This document shows, in pieces, positions 16,375-24,413 of a stretch of 64,000 nt of DNA; the stretch's first letter is position 1; each line of letters starts with the position of its first letter. Origin of the DNA: JANRLJ01 sp033762735 (GTDB lineage Bacteria > Chloroflexota > Anaerolineae > Aggregatilineales > Phototrophicaceae); NCBI GenBank assembly GCA_033762735.1, contig JANRLJ010000040.1, forward strand, positions 62,001 through 126,000, given 5' to 3'. The position numbers and the translations under genes are program-made. Below the pieces are notes generated by a model. The model was not told the origin of the DNA. It did not search any database and saw only the letters and a program-made list of their open reading frames with translations.

Positions 16375-18249
16375 ATGCGCGTTGTGGGCACCGCAGGGCA
16401 TGTCGATCACGGGAAATCCAGCCTCGTCCGGCGCCTCACAGGGATTGATCCCGACTGCCTGGCCGAAGAAAAAGCCCGCGAAATGACCATCGACCTGGGC
16501 TTTGCCTGGCTGACCACGCCGGGCGGGGAACAGGTCGGCGTCGTGGATGTCCCCGGCCATCGCGACTTTATTGAGAATATGCTGGCTGGTGTGGGCGGCA
16601 TCGACGCAGCGCTGCTGGTGATTGCGGCGGACGAAGGCGTGATGCCGCAGACGCGCGAACACCTCGCTATCCTCGATCTGCTTGGCATCGAGCACGGGCT
16701 GGTGGTGCTCAGTAAAACTGATCTGGTCGAGGATGTGGGCTGGCTGGAACTGGTCGAGCAGGACATCCTCGATCTTCTGGAGTCAACCACCTTTCATAAG
16801 GCCGAAATCGTGCGGGTTTCCGCGCACACCGGGGCAGGCATCCCCGAATTACTCGCGCAGCTCGATTCGCTGTTCACACAGCTTCCCCCTCGCGCTGATC
16901 TGAATCGTCCCCGACTGCCGATTGATCGCGTGTTCACGATGAGCGGATTCGGCACGGTTGTCACCGGAACGCTGACGGGGGGCGTACTGCGCGTAGGCGA
17001 CGAGATCGAATTGCAACCGACGGGCCTTCGCGGGCGCGTGCGTGGCTTGCAGAGTTATAAGCAGGCCGTGCAGGTCGCCTACCCCGGCAGTCGCGTCGCC
17101 GTTAACCTCAGTGGTGTCGAAAAGCAGGCCGTCCAGCGCGGTGATGTGATGGCGTTTCCGGGGCAGATTCAGCCGACCCTACTGGCCGATGTGCGCTTTC
17201 GCTACCTTCCCGATCTTGATCGTCCTCTGCGTCATAATACGCAGGTCAAGATGTTCAGCGGCGCGGCGGAAAGCAAAGGCTACGTGCGGCTGCTGGATGC
17301 GGAAACACTGCCTCCCGGCGCGGAGGGCTGGCTGCAACTGCGGCTGGAAACCCCGCTGGCGCTTTCACCCGGCGACCGCTTTATTTTGCGCTACCCCTCG
17401 CCTGCACAGACCATCGGCGGCGGGGTGGTCGTAAATCCCAACCCCGCCAAACGCTGGAAGCGAATGCAGCCCGACCTGATCGCACACCTGGCAACACAGA
17501 TGGAGGGTTCACCCGCGCAGCGTCTCGCGCAGGCGGCAGAAGGCAGCGAACCGCTCAAACGCGCCGCACTGCAAAATCGCTACGGAAGCGCGGGCTTTGA
17601 GGATGCGCTGCAGACGGCACTGGACGAAGGCCTTCTCACGCAGCTTCCCGACGGGACGTTCTGGGCGACGGTCAGCCTGCGCGGAGTTCTGCGCCAGATA
17701 TACGCACTGCTGAGCCATTATCATGCTGCTGAGCCGCTGCGTCTGGGGATGCCCCGTGAAGAACTCCGCAGCCGGGTTGGATTGAAACAATCGGTTTTTA
17801 TTATGCTGCTGGAAATGGAGCGGGATTTCGTCGTTGAGGGCAGCATCGTGCGGCTTAAGTCGCATCAAATTCAGTTTAACGAGCGACAGCAGACGCGGAT
17901 TCATGACCTCATGGCACAGATGCAAGCCGCGCCCTACACACCGCCCTCCTATACCGATGCCGCAAGCATCGTGGGCGAAAAAGTACTGCGCGCCCTGATC
18001 GACCTGGGCGAAATCGTGCAGATGACCGCCGCACCGGATGTGATTTTCACCCGTGCTGCCTATGACGAGATGGTCGCAGGCGTGATCGAGATCATCGACA
18101 CGCAGGGGGCAGTGGACGCGAAAGGGCTGCGCGACCGCTACAGCGCCTCCCGCAAATATGCGATTGGCCTGCTGGAACATCTTGACACGGTAGGCATTAC
18201 GAAGCGCGTGGGCGATTCGCGGGTGAAGGGGAAAGCCGCTGCAGATTAA
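16375..18249 (+). CDS. selB: Selenocysteine-specific elongation factor SelB
   Basis: SelB carries Sec-tRNA(Sec) to the ribosome at UGA codons marked by a SECIS hairpin. The 624-residue protein has the SelB GTPase start (GTAGHVDHGKSSLVRRLTGIDPDCLAEEKAREMTIDLGFAW), G3 DVPGH, G4 SKTD, then beta-barrel domains (FTMSGFGTVVTGTL) and a C-terminal part (from about residue 370) of winged helices that bind the SECIS element. Thr in the G1 loop is Ser, which is a mild change. No selA, selD, tRNA-Sec or obvious selenoprotein is seen in this window, so its selenium partners would be elsewhere. It overlaps the convergent DUF4291 gene by a few bases. Confidence 0.9.
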   Translation: MRVVGTAGHVDHGKSSLVRRLTGIDPDCLAEEKAREMTIDLGFAWLTTPGGEQVGVVDVPGHRDFIENMLAGVGGIDAALLVIAADEGVMPQTREHLAILDLLGIEHGLVVLSKTDLVEDVGWLELVEQDILDLLESTTFHKAEIVRVSAHTGAGIPELLAQLDSLFTQLPPRADLNRPRLPIDRVFTMSGFGTVVTGTLTGGVLRVGDEIELQPTGLRGRVRGLQSYKQAVQVAYPGSRVAVNLSGVEKQAVQRGDVMAFPGQIQPTLLADVRFRYLPDLDRPLRHNTQVKMFSGAAESKGYVRLLDAETLPPGAEGWLQLRLETPLALSPGDRFILRYPSPAQTIGGGVVVNPNPAKRWKRMQPDLIAHLATQMEGSPAQRLAQAAEGSEPLKRAALQNRYGSAGFEDALQTALDEGLLTQLPDGTFWATVSLRGVLRQIYALLSHYHAAEPLRLGMPREELRSRVGLKQSVFIMLLEMERDFVVEGSIVRLKSHQIQFNERQQTRIHDLMAQMQAAPYTPPSYTDAASIVGEKVLRALIDLGEIVQMTAAPDVIFTRAAYDEMVAGVIEIIDTQGAVDAKGLRDRYSASRKYAIGLLEHLDTVGITKRVGDSRVKGKAAAD

Positions 18250-18890
18250 GTCGCAGGTATCCCCAGTCTTGCACATATCGCTTCGTCCGTGAGGGGATAA
18301 ACCCGCTCACGGGGCGTGATGAGGTTGGCGTAAGGAGGCTGGGTGTATGGATGCTGTTCACGCACAAATTCGGTGATGTCTTCGATATGCGTAATCCACC
18401 CGCCCTGGGCGTAGTGCGCGGCAGCTTTGCCTCCTAAGCCGATCTGAATCGCCCGCCGCTCCAGCCGTCCATCAGCAGGGTTATAATCGGGATCCCACTG
18501 CACCCGCACGGCAGAAGCACTCAATGCCCGCTTCCAGGCATCATGACTTTCATACACTGCCGGATCGTAGCTGCTCAGCACAGCCTTTTTCAGAATCGCC
18601 TCAAAGCCAACCCGGTCGAGCCAGATCGCCAGCACCACGTCCTGATTTTCCTTCGTCGCCCAGCCGCAGCGGTGCATCATCCACAGGAAATTGGGCTTGA
18701 TCCACGTCATACGATTGGTGTCGAAGGCATCCACACCGAAATGACCGTGCTGCGCGGCAAAGTAGCCGATTTCGGGCTTATAGGCCTGATACACCACAAT
18801 CGTGCTGTCGTCGTACTGTGCCAGCAGATGCCGCCCGCGTTGCGGCCAATGAGAGACTTGTGCAGTATAAGAGTCGGTGAGCAGACGCAT
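18246..18890 (-). CDS. DUF4291 family protein
   Basis: A 214-residue protein matching the DUF4291 pattern: YDDSTIVVYQAYKPEIGYFAAQHGHFG near the start, then MTWIKPNFLWMMHRCGWATKENQDVVLAIWLDR, then RRAIQIGL late in the sequence. The biochemical role is unknown. No signal peptide or membrane segment. It begins two bases after the murA stop on the same strand, so co-transcription is likely, and its stop overlaps that of selB. Confidence 0.85.
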   Translation of the reverse strand: MRLLTDSYTAQVSHWPQRGRHLLAQYDDSTIVVYQAYKPEIGYFAAQHGHFGVDAFDTNRMTWIKPNFLWMMHRCGWATKENQDVVLAIWLDRVGFEAILKKAVLSSYDPAVYESHDAWKRALSASAVRVQWDPDYNPADGRLERRAIQIGLGGKAAAHYAQGGWITHIEDITEFVREQHPYTQPPYANLITPRERVYPLTDEAICARLGIPAT

Positions 18891-18892
18891 CG

Positions 18893-20236
18893 TTAGCTCT
18901 CGCGAGGATTGGTAAGCAATTCCAGCTTCACGCGGTCGATCTTGGCTGTCTCCACCGCCGTGCGATGAATCTTTGCGCCGAGCGCCGTCAGCTTTTCTTC
19001 GACGCGCTCATAGCCCCGGTCGATCTGCCCGATGTTCCCGATGCGGCTTTCACCCTTCGCCGCCAGCGCAGCCAGCACCAGCGCCATCCCGGCGCGAATG
19101 TCGGGACTGGTAATGTAGGGCGACCCTTTGAGCGCGGTCGGGCCCTGCACCAGAACGCGGTGCGGGTCGAGCAGCGTCACCCGCGCACCCATCTGCACCA
19201 GCTTATCGGTGAAGAAAAAGCGGCTTTCGTACATCCAGTCGTGGAACAGTGCAGCCCCGGCGCTCTGCGTCGCGATGACCAGCGCGATGCTCATTAAGTC
19301 CGGAGGGAAAGCAGGCCAGGGCTGCGCTTTAAAGATCGGGATTCTGCCGCCGAGATCAGGCGAGATCATCATCGACTGGCCGGAAGGGACGATCAGGTCA
19401 GCGCCTTCCACCTGCCACGTCACGCCCAACCGCTCGAACACCAGCGCCACCATGTCGAGATGCTGTGGGTCGGCCTCTTTAATCCGAATCTCGCCGCCCG
19501 TGACTACCGCCGCGCCGATAAAGCTGCCGACTTCCATGAAGTCCGCGCCGACCCGCGCCTCACCGCCGTGCAGCCGCGCCACACCTTCGATCACCAGGCG
19601 GTTCGAGCCGACGCCGTCGATTTTCGCGCCGAGCGCGTTCAGCATCACACACAAATCCTGAATGTGCGGTTCGCTGGCCGCATTGCGCAGGATGGTCGTG
19701 CCTTTCGCCAGCACCGCCGCCATGATGACGTTTTCAGTGGCGGTCACGCTGGCTTCCTGCAGCAGAATATCCGCCCCGCTCAACTGCGCCGCCCGCATGT
19801 GGAAAATACCGCGTTCATAGCGGACGTTGACTCCCATTTTCTTAAAGGCGTTGATATGCGCATCCACCCGCCGTTCACCGATCAGATCGCCCCCCGGCGC
19901 GGGCAGTTCCACCCAGCCGCACCGCCCCAGCAGCGCCCCGGCAAAAACGAAGCTGGCACGGATTTTCTGTGCGAGGGTGTGATCGAGGGTAGCGCCAGGC
20001 AGGTCTCTGGCCTGTACGCGCACCGTCTTCGGCGCGATCCATTCGACTTCCGCCCCCAGCCGCCGCATCAGTTCCATCGTCACCTCAACGTCGGCAATTT
20101 CGGGGACGTTATGCAGGATGATCGGTTCATCGGAAAGCAGACAGGCGGGGAGCATTTTGGTCGCCGCGTTTTTGTTCCCCCCCGGCGTGATCTCGCCTCG
20201 CAGCGCTGTTCCGCCCTCAATAACGAATTGCTGCAT
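18893..20236 (-). CDS. murA: UDP-N-acetylglucosamine 1-carboxyvinyltransferase, Cys-to-Asp type
   Basis: MurA transfers enolpyruvate from PEP to UDP-GlcNAc, the first committed step of peptidoglycan synthesis. The 447-residue protein has the substrate residues Lys/Asn in GGNKNAATK near residue 22 and the conserved RAS and R-x-VDAHI regions. In E. coli the catalytic loop reads LPGGCTIG; here it reads APGGDLIG, so the catalytic Cys is Asp (residue 117, codon 19886-19888). That exchange is known to make MurA insensitive to fosfomycin in mycobacteria and chlamydiae. The start MQQFVIEGG is the family start and overlaps the upstream gene by 20 bases. Confidence 0.93.
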   Translation of the reverse strand: MQQFVIEGGTALRGEITPGGNKNAATKMLPACLLSDEPIILHNVPEIADVEVTMELMRRLGAEVEWIAPKTVRVQARDLPGATLDHTLAQKIRASFVFAGALLGRCGWVELPAPGGDLIGERRVDAHINAFKKMGVNVRYERGIFHMRAAQLSGADILLQEASVTATENVIMAAVLAKGTTILRNAASEPHIQDLCVMLNALGAKIDGVGSNRLVIEGVARLHGGEARVGADFMEVGSFIGAAVVTGGEIRIKEADPQHLDMVALVFERLGVTWQVEGADLIVPSGQSMMISPDLGGRIPIFKAQPWPAFPPDLMSIALVIATQSAGAALFHDWMYESRFFFTDKLVQMGARVTLLDPHRVLVQGPTALKGSPYITSPDIRAGMALVLAALAAKGESRIGNIGQIDRGYERVEEKLTALGAKIHRTAVETAKIDRVKLELLTNPRES

Positions 20237-21092
20237 CAATATCTCCAATCGCCAGTTCCACCCGGTCGCCAATTGCCACGTCCAGCCGTCTGGCTGCGCT
20301 GCCCTGGTTCACTGCAATTTCCAGGTAGGCCGCGCTCCCCACCAGCGCGATCAGTTCCCCACGCGGCATCTCGCTGTAGGACGTGTTCAATCCGGTGATG
20401 TTTTCTCCATGCACGGTCACTACCGCATCGGTCGCCCGCACCGGGACGCTCATCCCAGTCTGTTCCCCAAACACGGGTGTAAGTGACAGGCGTTCGGGTG
20501 TCACCCCGCGCAGATGACCGATGCTCGTAATCAGGTTGCCGAAGCGGTCAATATCGACCACCTCCCCGCTGACACGCCGCCCGCTGACCAGCAATTCGGG
20601 CTGTGGCAGACCCAGCACTGACGAGAGCGGGCTGCCCAGTTCTTCCAGCGCGATCCCTGATGCCAGCCTTGCCGCGATGGGGGCAAAAATATCGCGCCCG
20701 TGAAATGTGTAGCTGACGGCAGAAAGATGATAGGCCGTGTTTGTCAGTTCAACCCCATCATAGCGCTCGAACTGCGCCAGTGTATAGCTCAGCACACCGT
20801 TGTCCGGCCCCACAAAGGCGTAATCACCCGCTCGTACCGCAATCGGACGGCGGGTGCTGCCCACACCCGGATCGACCACGACCAGAAAGACCGTCCCTTT
20901 CGGGAAATAGTTATAAGCATTCAGCAGCGCAAACGCCGCCTGCCGCACGTTCTGCGGCTCGATCATATGGGTAATGTTGACGATGTGTGCGTCGGGGCAG
21001 AGGTTGTAAATCACCCCTTTCATTACCCCGGTATAAATATCTTCCGTACCGAAATCGGTCAGAATAGCAATCAAAGACGGGTTGGTTGTCAC
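20217..21092 (-). CDS. S-adenosyl-L-methionine hydrolase/hydroxide adenosyltransferase
   Basis: A member of the chlorinase/fluorinase superfamily (DUF62). The Asp-rich start LTDFGTEDIYTGVMKGVI, the PKGTVFLVVVDPGVGSTRRPI motif and FVGPDNGVLSYT are all family signatures. Members without a halide site hydrolyse SAM to adenosine and methionine; halide specificity cannot be judged here. GTG at 21092 (AVTTNPSLIAILTDFG) is chosen because AAAGGGG lies about eight bases upstream; a TTG at 21161 would add an unconserved tail. The 291-residue product is normal. It is the first of the three minus-strand genes with murA and the DUF4291 gene. Confidence 0.88.
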   Translation of the reverse strand: MTTNPSLIAILTDFGTEDIYTGVMKGVIYNLCPDAHIVNITHMIEPQNVRQAAFALLNAYNYFPKGTVFLVVVDPGVGSTRRPIAVRAGDYAFVGPDNGVLSYTLAQFERYDGVELTNTAYHLSAVSYTFHGRDIFAPIAARLASGIALEELGSPLSSVLGLPQPELLVSGRRVSGEVVDIDRFGNLITSIGHLRGVTPERLSLTPVFGEQTGMSVPVRATDAVVTVHGENITGLNTSYSEMPRGELIALVGSAAYLEIAVNQGSAARRLDVAIGDRVELAIGDIDAAIRY

Positions 21093-21238
21093 AGCGCAAA
21101 CCCCTTTCCAGCCATACTGCAATCCTGTTATGGTACTATCGCGTCGATCATTGTAACGCAAATACGCCGCAGATGCGCCGCATGTGCCTGCCAGGGCGAT
21201 TGCATCAAAACTCGACGATACTCTAAAGAGCTTTTTTG

Positions 21239-21305
21239 AACCACAAAGGCACGAAGGACACGAAGACGAGGAAAAAATCTTTGTGTTCTTTGCGCCTTCG
21301 TGGTT
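21239..21305. repeat. Intergenic imperfect inverted repeat
   Basis: Two 27-base arms (21239-21265 and 21279-21305) pair at 22 of 27 positions, with a short A/G-rich loop. The arms read like the CAAAGGCACGAAG...CTTCGTGCCTTTG motif common in intergenic regions of several phyla. It may be a small non-autonomous mobile repeat. A diverged relative seems to lie at 47721-47782. Confidence 0.7.
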
Positions 21306-21374
21306 TGTATTGAACTTTTTTGGCTTACTTGTGGAATTTGATTCGTTTGTCCTGTGTGCGGCCGCACGTAAACG

Positions 21375-21402
21375 TTGACAATCGAGATGCGCCTGTTATA
21401 CT
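21375..21402 (+). promoter_or_regulatory. Promoter for the his leader and operon
   Basis: TTGACA (21375-21380), a 16-base spacer and TATACT (21397-21402) form a near-consensus sigma-70-type promoter. Transcription would begin near 21409, just before the leader peptide. Confidence 0.7.
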
Positions 21403-21428
21403 CTCGCTTTGTGAAAGGAATTCGTGCC

Positions 21429-21497
21429 GTGATCGCTTCGCAGCAGCACCATCACCACTATCTACATATTCACTTCCCGGTGTTGGGCTGCCGCTAG
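21429..21497 (+). CDS. Predicted his operon leader peptide
   Basis: A 22-codon reading frame starts at GTG 21429, with GAAAGGA (21412-21418) about ten bases upstream, and ends at TAG 21495-21497. Its centre reads QQHHHHYLHIH: six of nine consecutive codons are His (residues 7-10, 13 and 15). It lies between a promoter and a terminator ahead of hisH. This is the expected arrangement for an attenuation leader that measures charged tRNA-His. An in-frame GTG at 21411 is too close to the predicted transcription start to have a ribosome binding site. The GTG start and unusual host make this inference, but the His run in this context is hard to explain by chance. Confidence 0.75.
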   Translation: MIASQQHHHHYLHIHFPVLGCR

Positions 21498-21557
21498 ACC
21501 GTCACGACGATTTCGCTATTTGTTGAACAAGCAGACCCCGCCGACGCGGGGTTTTTT
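21478..21557 (+). promoter_or_regulatory. His operon attenuator (antiterminator and terminator)
   Basis: A terminator stem (ACCCCGC 21535-21541, loop CGAC, GCGGGGT 21546-21552) is followed by a T run. The segment 21478-21490, within the last codons of the leader peptide, can pair over 11 bp with 21532-21543 and take away the left terminator arm. A ribosome stalled at the His codons leaves 21478-21490 free, so the antiterminator forms; a ribosome reaching the stop at 21495 covers it, so the terminator forms. Confidence 0.72.
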
Positions 21558-21599
21558 ATTGTGACCTTGCAGGGTACTTTATAGACTACAGGAGGGACG

Positions 21600-22211
21600 A
21601 TGTTAGCCGTCATCGATTACGGAGCGGGCAATCTGCGCAGTGTGCTGCATGCGCTGGATTATCTCAAAGCAGAAAGCATCCGTGTGGTGCGCCATCCGCA
21701 TGAACTTCAGAACGCGGAGAAAATCATCCTGCCCGGCGTGGGCGCTTTCGGCGCGGGGATGCAGCAGCTTGAAAAGCAGGGGTTGGTCAAGCCGATCAGG
21801 CAGGCCGTCGCGAAGGGCGTACCCTATCTGGGCATCTGCGTGGGGATGCAGTTTTTGTTCAGCGTCGGCGAGGAGATGGGCGAATTTGAAGGCCTGGGGA
21901 TTCTGCCTGGTCGGGTCGTTCGCTTCCCGACCAGTGAAAGGCTGAAAGTGCCACATATCGGCTGGAATGAGCTTCAGCCCCTCTGCGCCAGCCCTCTGCT
22001 GGCAAATGTGCCGGAGGACAGCTACGCCTACTTCGTCCACAGCTATCACTGCGTCCCCGAAGACAAAAGCGCCATCATCGCCAGCGTCGATTATGGCGGA
22101 ACGGTTGCGGCGGCGGTGCAGCATGATAACATCTATGGGGTACAGTTCCACCCGGAGAAAAGCCAGCGCACCGGGCTGCAAATCTTGCAGAACTTTTTAA
22201 CCCTCGCGTGA
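21600..22211 (+). CDS. hisH: Imidazole glycerol phosphate synthase, glutaminase subunit HisH
   Basis: HisH hydrolyses glutamine and passes ammonia to HisF in histidine synthesis. The 203-residue class-I amidotransferase has the nucleophile Cys80 in LGICVGMQ, and the His184/Glu186 pair in VQFHPEKS, so the catalytic triad is complete. PGVGAFGAGM is the HisH signature. GGAGGG lies just before the ATG. It is the first structural gene after the attenuator; hisA follows after 43 bases. Confidence 0.96.
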   Translation: MLAVIDYGAGNLRSVLHALDYLKAESIRVVRHPHELQNAEKIILPGVGAFGAGMQQLEKQGLVKPIRQAVAKGVPYLGICVGMQFLFSVGEEMGEFEGLGILPGRVVRFPTSERLKVPHIGWNELQPLCASPLLANVPEDSYAYFVHSYHCVPEDKSAIIASVDYGGTVAAAVQHDNIYGVQFHPEKSQRTGLQILQNFLTLA

Positions 22212-22254
22212 GGTGGGGAACTGCCCGCTTTCGCATACCCTGGAGCAGTCCATC

Positions 22255-22989
22255 ATGATAATCTATCCCGCCATTGACCTGCGGGGCGGCAGCGTTGTCC
22301 GCTTAAAGGAAGGTGATCCGCAGCGCCAGACGACCTTCAGTGATGACCCGGTCGCAACCGCGAAACGCTGGCAGGACGAAGGCGCGTCGTGGATTCATGT
22401 CGTCAATCTGGATGGCGCGTTTGCAGATAACCAGAGTGCAGCGGCAGCGAACGTGCGCACCCTGGAACAGATTGCGAAACTCAATGTAAACGTGCAGTTT
22501 GCCGGCGGGCTGCGCTCTTTGGAAGCCCTGCAGGAAGCGCTTGATCGAGGAGCGGCGCGGGTGGTCATCGGCACGGCGGCGATTCAACAGCCGGAACTGG
22601 TTGCCCAGGCGGTTGACCGCTTCGGCGCGGAGAGAGTCTGTGTGGCGCTGGACGCTCGTGAGGGCAAAATTGCAACGCATGGCTGGCGCGAAATCAGCGA
22701 ACTGACGCCGATTGAATACGGTCGCAAAATCGCCGAACAGGGGATTACTTACGCGCTCTACACCGATGTGCAGCGGGACGGGAGCCTGATCGGCGGCAAC
22801 GTCCACGAGACGATTACCCTGGCGCGGGAAACCGGATTGCAGGTGATTGCATCCGGCGGGATCAGCACAATGGCTGAAATACATCAACTGGTGCGCAGCC
22901 GAGTGGTGGGCGGCGCGGTCATCGGTATGGCGCTTTATGAAGGCCGTCTGACTCTGGCGGAAGCGCTGCTGGCAGCGAGGACATCTTAG
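22255..22989 (+). CDS. hisA: Phosphoribosylformimino-5-aminoimidazole carboxamide ribotide isomerase HisA
   Basis: HisA carries out the Amadori rearrangement of ProFAR to PRFAR. The 244-residue TIM barrel has Asp8 in PAIDLRGGSVVRLKEGD and the second catalytic Asp in LYTDVQRDGS, with phosphate-binding FAGGLRS and ASGGIST. I start it at MIIYPAIDL, where the family starts, with GGAG upstream. The order hisH-hisA-hisF matches that of many bacteria. Confidence 0.96.
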   Translation: MIIYPAIDLRGGSVVRLKEGDPQRQTTFSDDPVATAKRWQDEGASWIHVVNLDGAFADNQSAAAANVRTLEQIAKLNVNVQFAGGLRSLEALQEALDRGAARVVIGTAAIQQPELVAQAVDRFGAERVCVALDAREGKIATHGWREISELTPIEYGRKIAEQGITYALYTDVQRDGSLIGGNVHETITLARETGLQVIASGGISTMAEIHQLVRSRVVGGAVIGMALYEGRLTLAEALLAARTS

Positions 22990-22995
22990 AAACCA

Positions 22996-23790
22996 ATGGC
23001 ATTAGCAAAACGCATTATCCCTTGTCTGGACGTGATGAACGGGCGCGTCGTGAAGGGTGTCAATTTCGTCAACCTGCGCGACGCAGGCGACCCGGTGGAA
23101 CAGGCCATCATCTACGACCGCGAAGGTGCTGATGAACTGGTTTTTCTGGACATTACCGCCAGCCACGAGAACCGCAACACGATGCTCGATATGGTGCGGC
23201 GTATCGCGGACAGCATCTTTATCCCCTTCTGTGTTGGCGGCGGCATCCGCACCATTGACGATATTCGCGCAACACTGCTGGCTGGCGCGGACAAGGTCAG
23301 CATCAACAGCGCGGCCATCCGTAACCCTGACCTGATTAACCAGGGCGCGTGGGGCTTTGGCAGCCAGTGCATCGTCGTGGCGATTGACCCAAAATACGTG
23401 GATGGGCGCTGGGTGGTGCATATCAACGGTGGGCGCGTCCCGACCGATAAAGAGGCTGTCGCGTGGGCAAAGGAAGTCGAAGATCGCGGCGCGGGCGAAA
23501 TCCTGCTGACGAGTATGGATCGGGACGGCACCAAAGCGGGCTATGATCTGGAACTGACGGAAACCATCGCGCAGGCGGTGCGCATCCCGGTCATTGCGTC
23601 GGGCGGTGCAGGCGCGATGTCGCATTTTTACGACGCACTTTCGACCGTCGGCGCGGATGCAGCACTGGCCGCGTCCCTCTTTCACTACAACGAAATCCGC
23701 ATTGGCGACCTCAAGCGCTATCTGGCCGAACGCGGCGTACCGATGCGCTTAACCGGATGGGAGAATCTGGCTGATGAACGGTTCGCTTGA
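22996..23790 (+). CDS. hisF: Imidazole glycerol phosphate synthase, cyclase subunit HisF
   Basis: HisF combines PRFAR with ammonia from HisH to yield IGP and AICAR. The 264-residue TIM barrel has Asp11 in CLDVMNGRVVKGVNF, Asp in VVAIDPKYVDG, and phosphate loops FCVGGGIRT and ASGGAGAM; ILLTSMDRDGTKAGYD is the family signature. It begins 6 bases after hisA and its end overlaps hisI by 17 bases. Confidence 0.97.
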   Translation: MALAKRIIPCLDVMNGRVVKGVNFVNLRDAGDPVEQAIIYDREGADELVFLDITASHENRNTMLDMVRRIADSIFIPFCVGGGIRTIDDIRATLLAGADKVSINSAAIRNPDLINQGAWGFGSQCIVVAIDPKYVDGRWVVHINGGRVPTDKEAVAWAKEVEDRGAGEILLTSMDRDGTKAGYDLELTETIAQAVRIPVIASGGAGAMSHFYDALSTVGADAALAASLFHYNEIRIGDLKRYLAERGVPMRLTGWENLADERFA

Positions 23791-24136
23791 GGTGCTTTTA
23801 AAGTGGGATTCACAGGGTTTGGTTCCCGCCATCGTGCAGGACGCCGCCACCGGGCAGGTGTTGATGATGGCCTACATGAACGCCGAATCGCTGCAAAAAA
23901 CGGCGGAAATTGGCGAGACCGTTTTCTGGAGCCGCAGCCGGGGCGAACTCTGGCACAAGGGCGCGACTTCTGGCAATACGCAGAAGGTGCAGGAAATCCG
24001 CGTGGATTGCGATGGCGACACCCTGCTGATTATGGTCGAGCCTGCCGGGCCTGCCTGCCACACTGGGGAAACATCCTGCTTCTACCGGACTCTGTCTGAA
24101 TTTACGATTGTCGATGAGGAGTCGGTACATGGCTGA
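23774..24136 (+). CDS. hisI: Phosphoribosyl-AMP cyclohydrolase HisI
   Basis: This enzyme opens the adenine ring of phosphoribosyl-AMP. The 120-residue protein has MMAYMNAESLQKT, the WSRSRGELWHKG motif, the metal-binding DCDGD and the Zn Cys residues in PACHTGETSCFYR. It is the free-standing cyclohydrolase, separate from HisE, as in many non-enteric bacteria. Its start lies inside the end of hisF, and its end overlaps hisE by 8 bases. Confidence 0.96.
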   Translation: MNGSLEVLLKWDSQGLVPAIVQDAATGQVLMMAYMNAESLQKTAEIGETVFWSRSRGELWHKGATSGNTQKVQEIRVDCDGDTLLIMVEPAGPACHTGETSCFYRTLSEFTIVDEESVHG

Positions 24137-24413
24137 GATGCTGCCTTTTCTGGAAACACTGATCGCAGAACGCAAGGCCAATCCACAGCCGAACAGCTAC
24201 ACCAATAAGCTGCTGAGCGAAGGGCTGCACCGCACCGCACAGAAAGTGGGCGAGGAAGCGGTCGAAGTCGTGGTGGCCGCGCTCACCCAGGAACGCGAAG
24301 CCCAGGTCGGGGAACTGGCCGACCTGTTCTATCACACCCTGGTACTGATGGCACAGTTGGAGATTTCCCTTTCTGACGTGAACGCTGAACTGGAAGCGCG
24401 CCACCGCAAATGA
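24129..24413 (+). CDS. hisE: Phosphoribosyl-ATP pyrophosphatase HisE
   Basis: HisE removes pyrophosphate from phosphoribosyl-ATP. The 94-residue all-helical MazG-like protein has the sequence KVGEEAVEVVVAAL and ELADLFYHTLVLM, with the E-E-x-x-E and D metal ligands of the fold. The ATG at 24129, with a GAGGAG site, is used in place of an upstream start, because MAEMLPFLETL is the family beginning. Genes hisG, hisD, hisB, hisC and hisZ are not in the window. Confidence 0.95.
   Translation: MAEMLPFLETLIAERKANPQPNSYTNKLLSEGLHRTAQKVGEEAVEVVVAALTQEREAQVGELADLFYHTLVLMAQLEISLSDVNAELEARHRK

Noticed and set aside
21411..21428. Earlier GTG (21411) as the start of the His leader peptide
   Set aside because: It lies within two or three bases of the predicted transcription start, so it has no room for a ribosome binding site; the GTG at 21429 has GAAAGGA at a usable distance.
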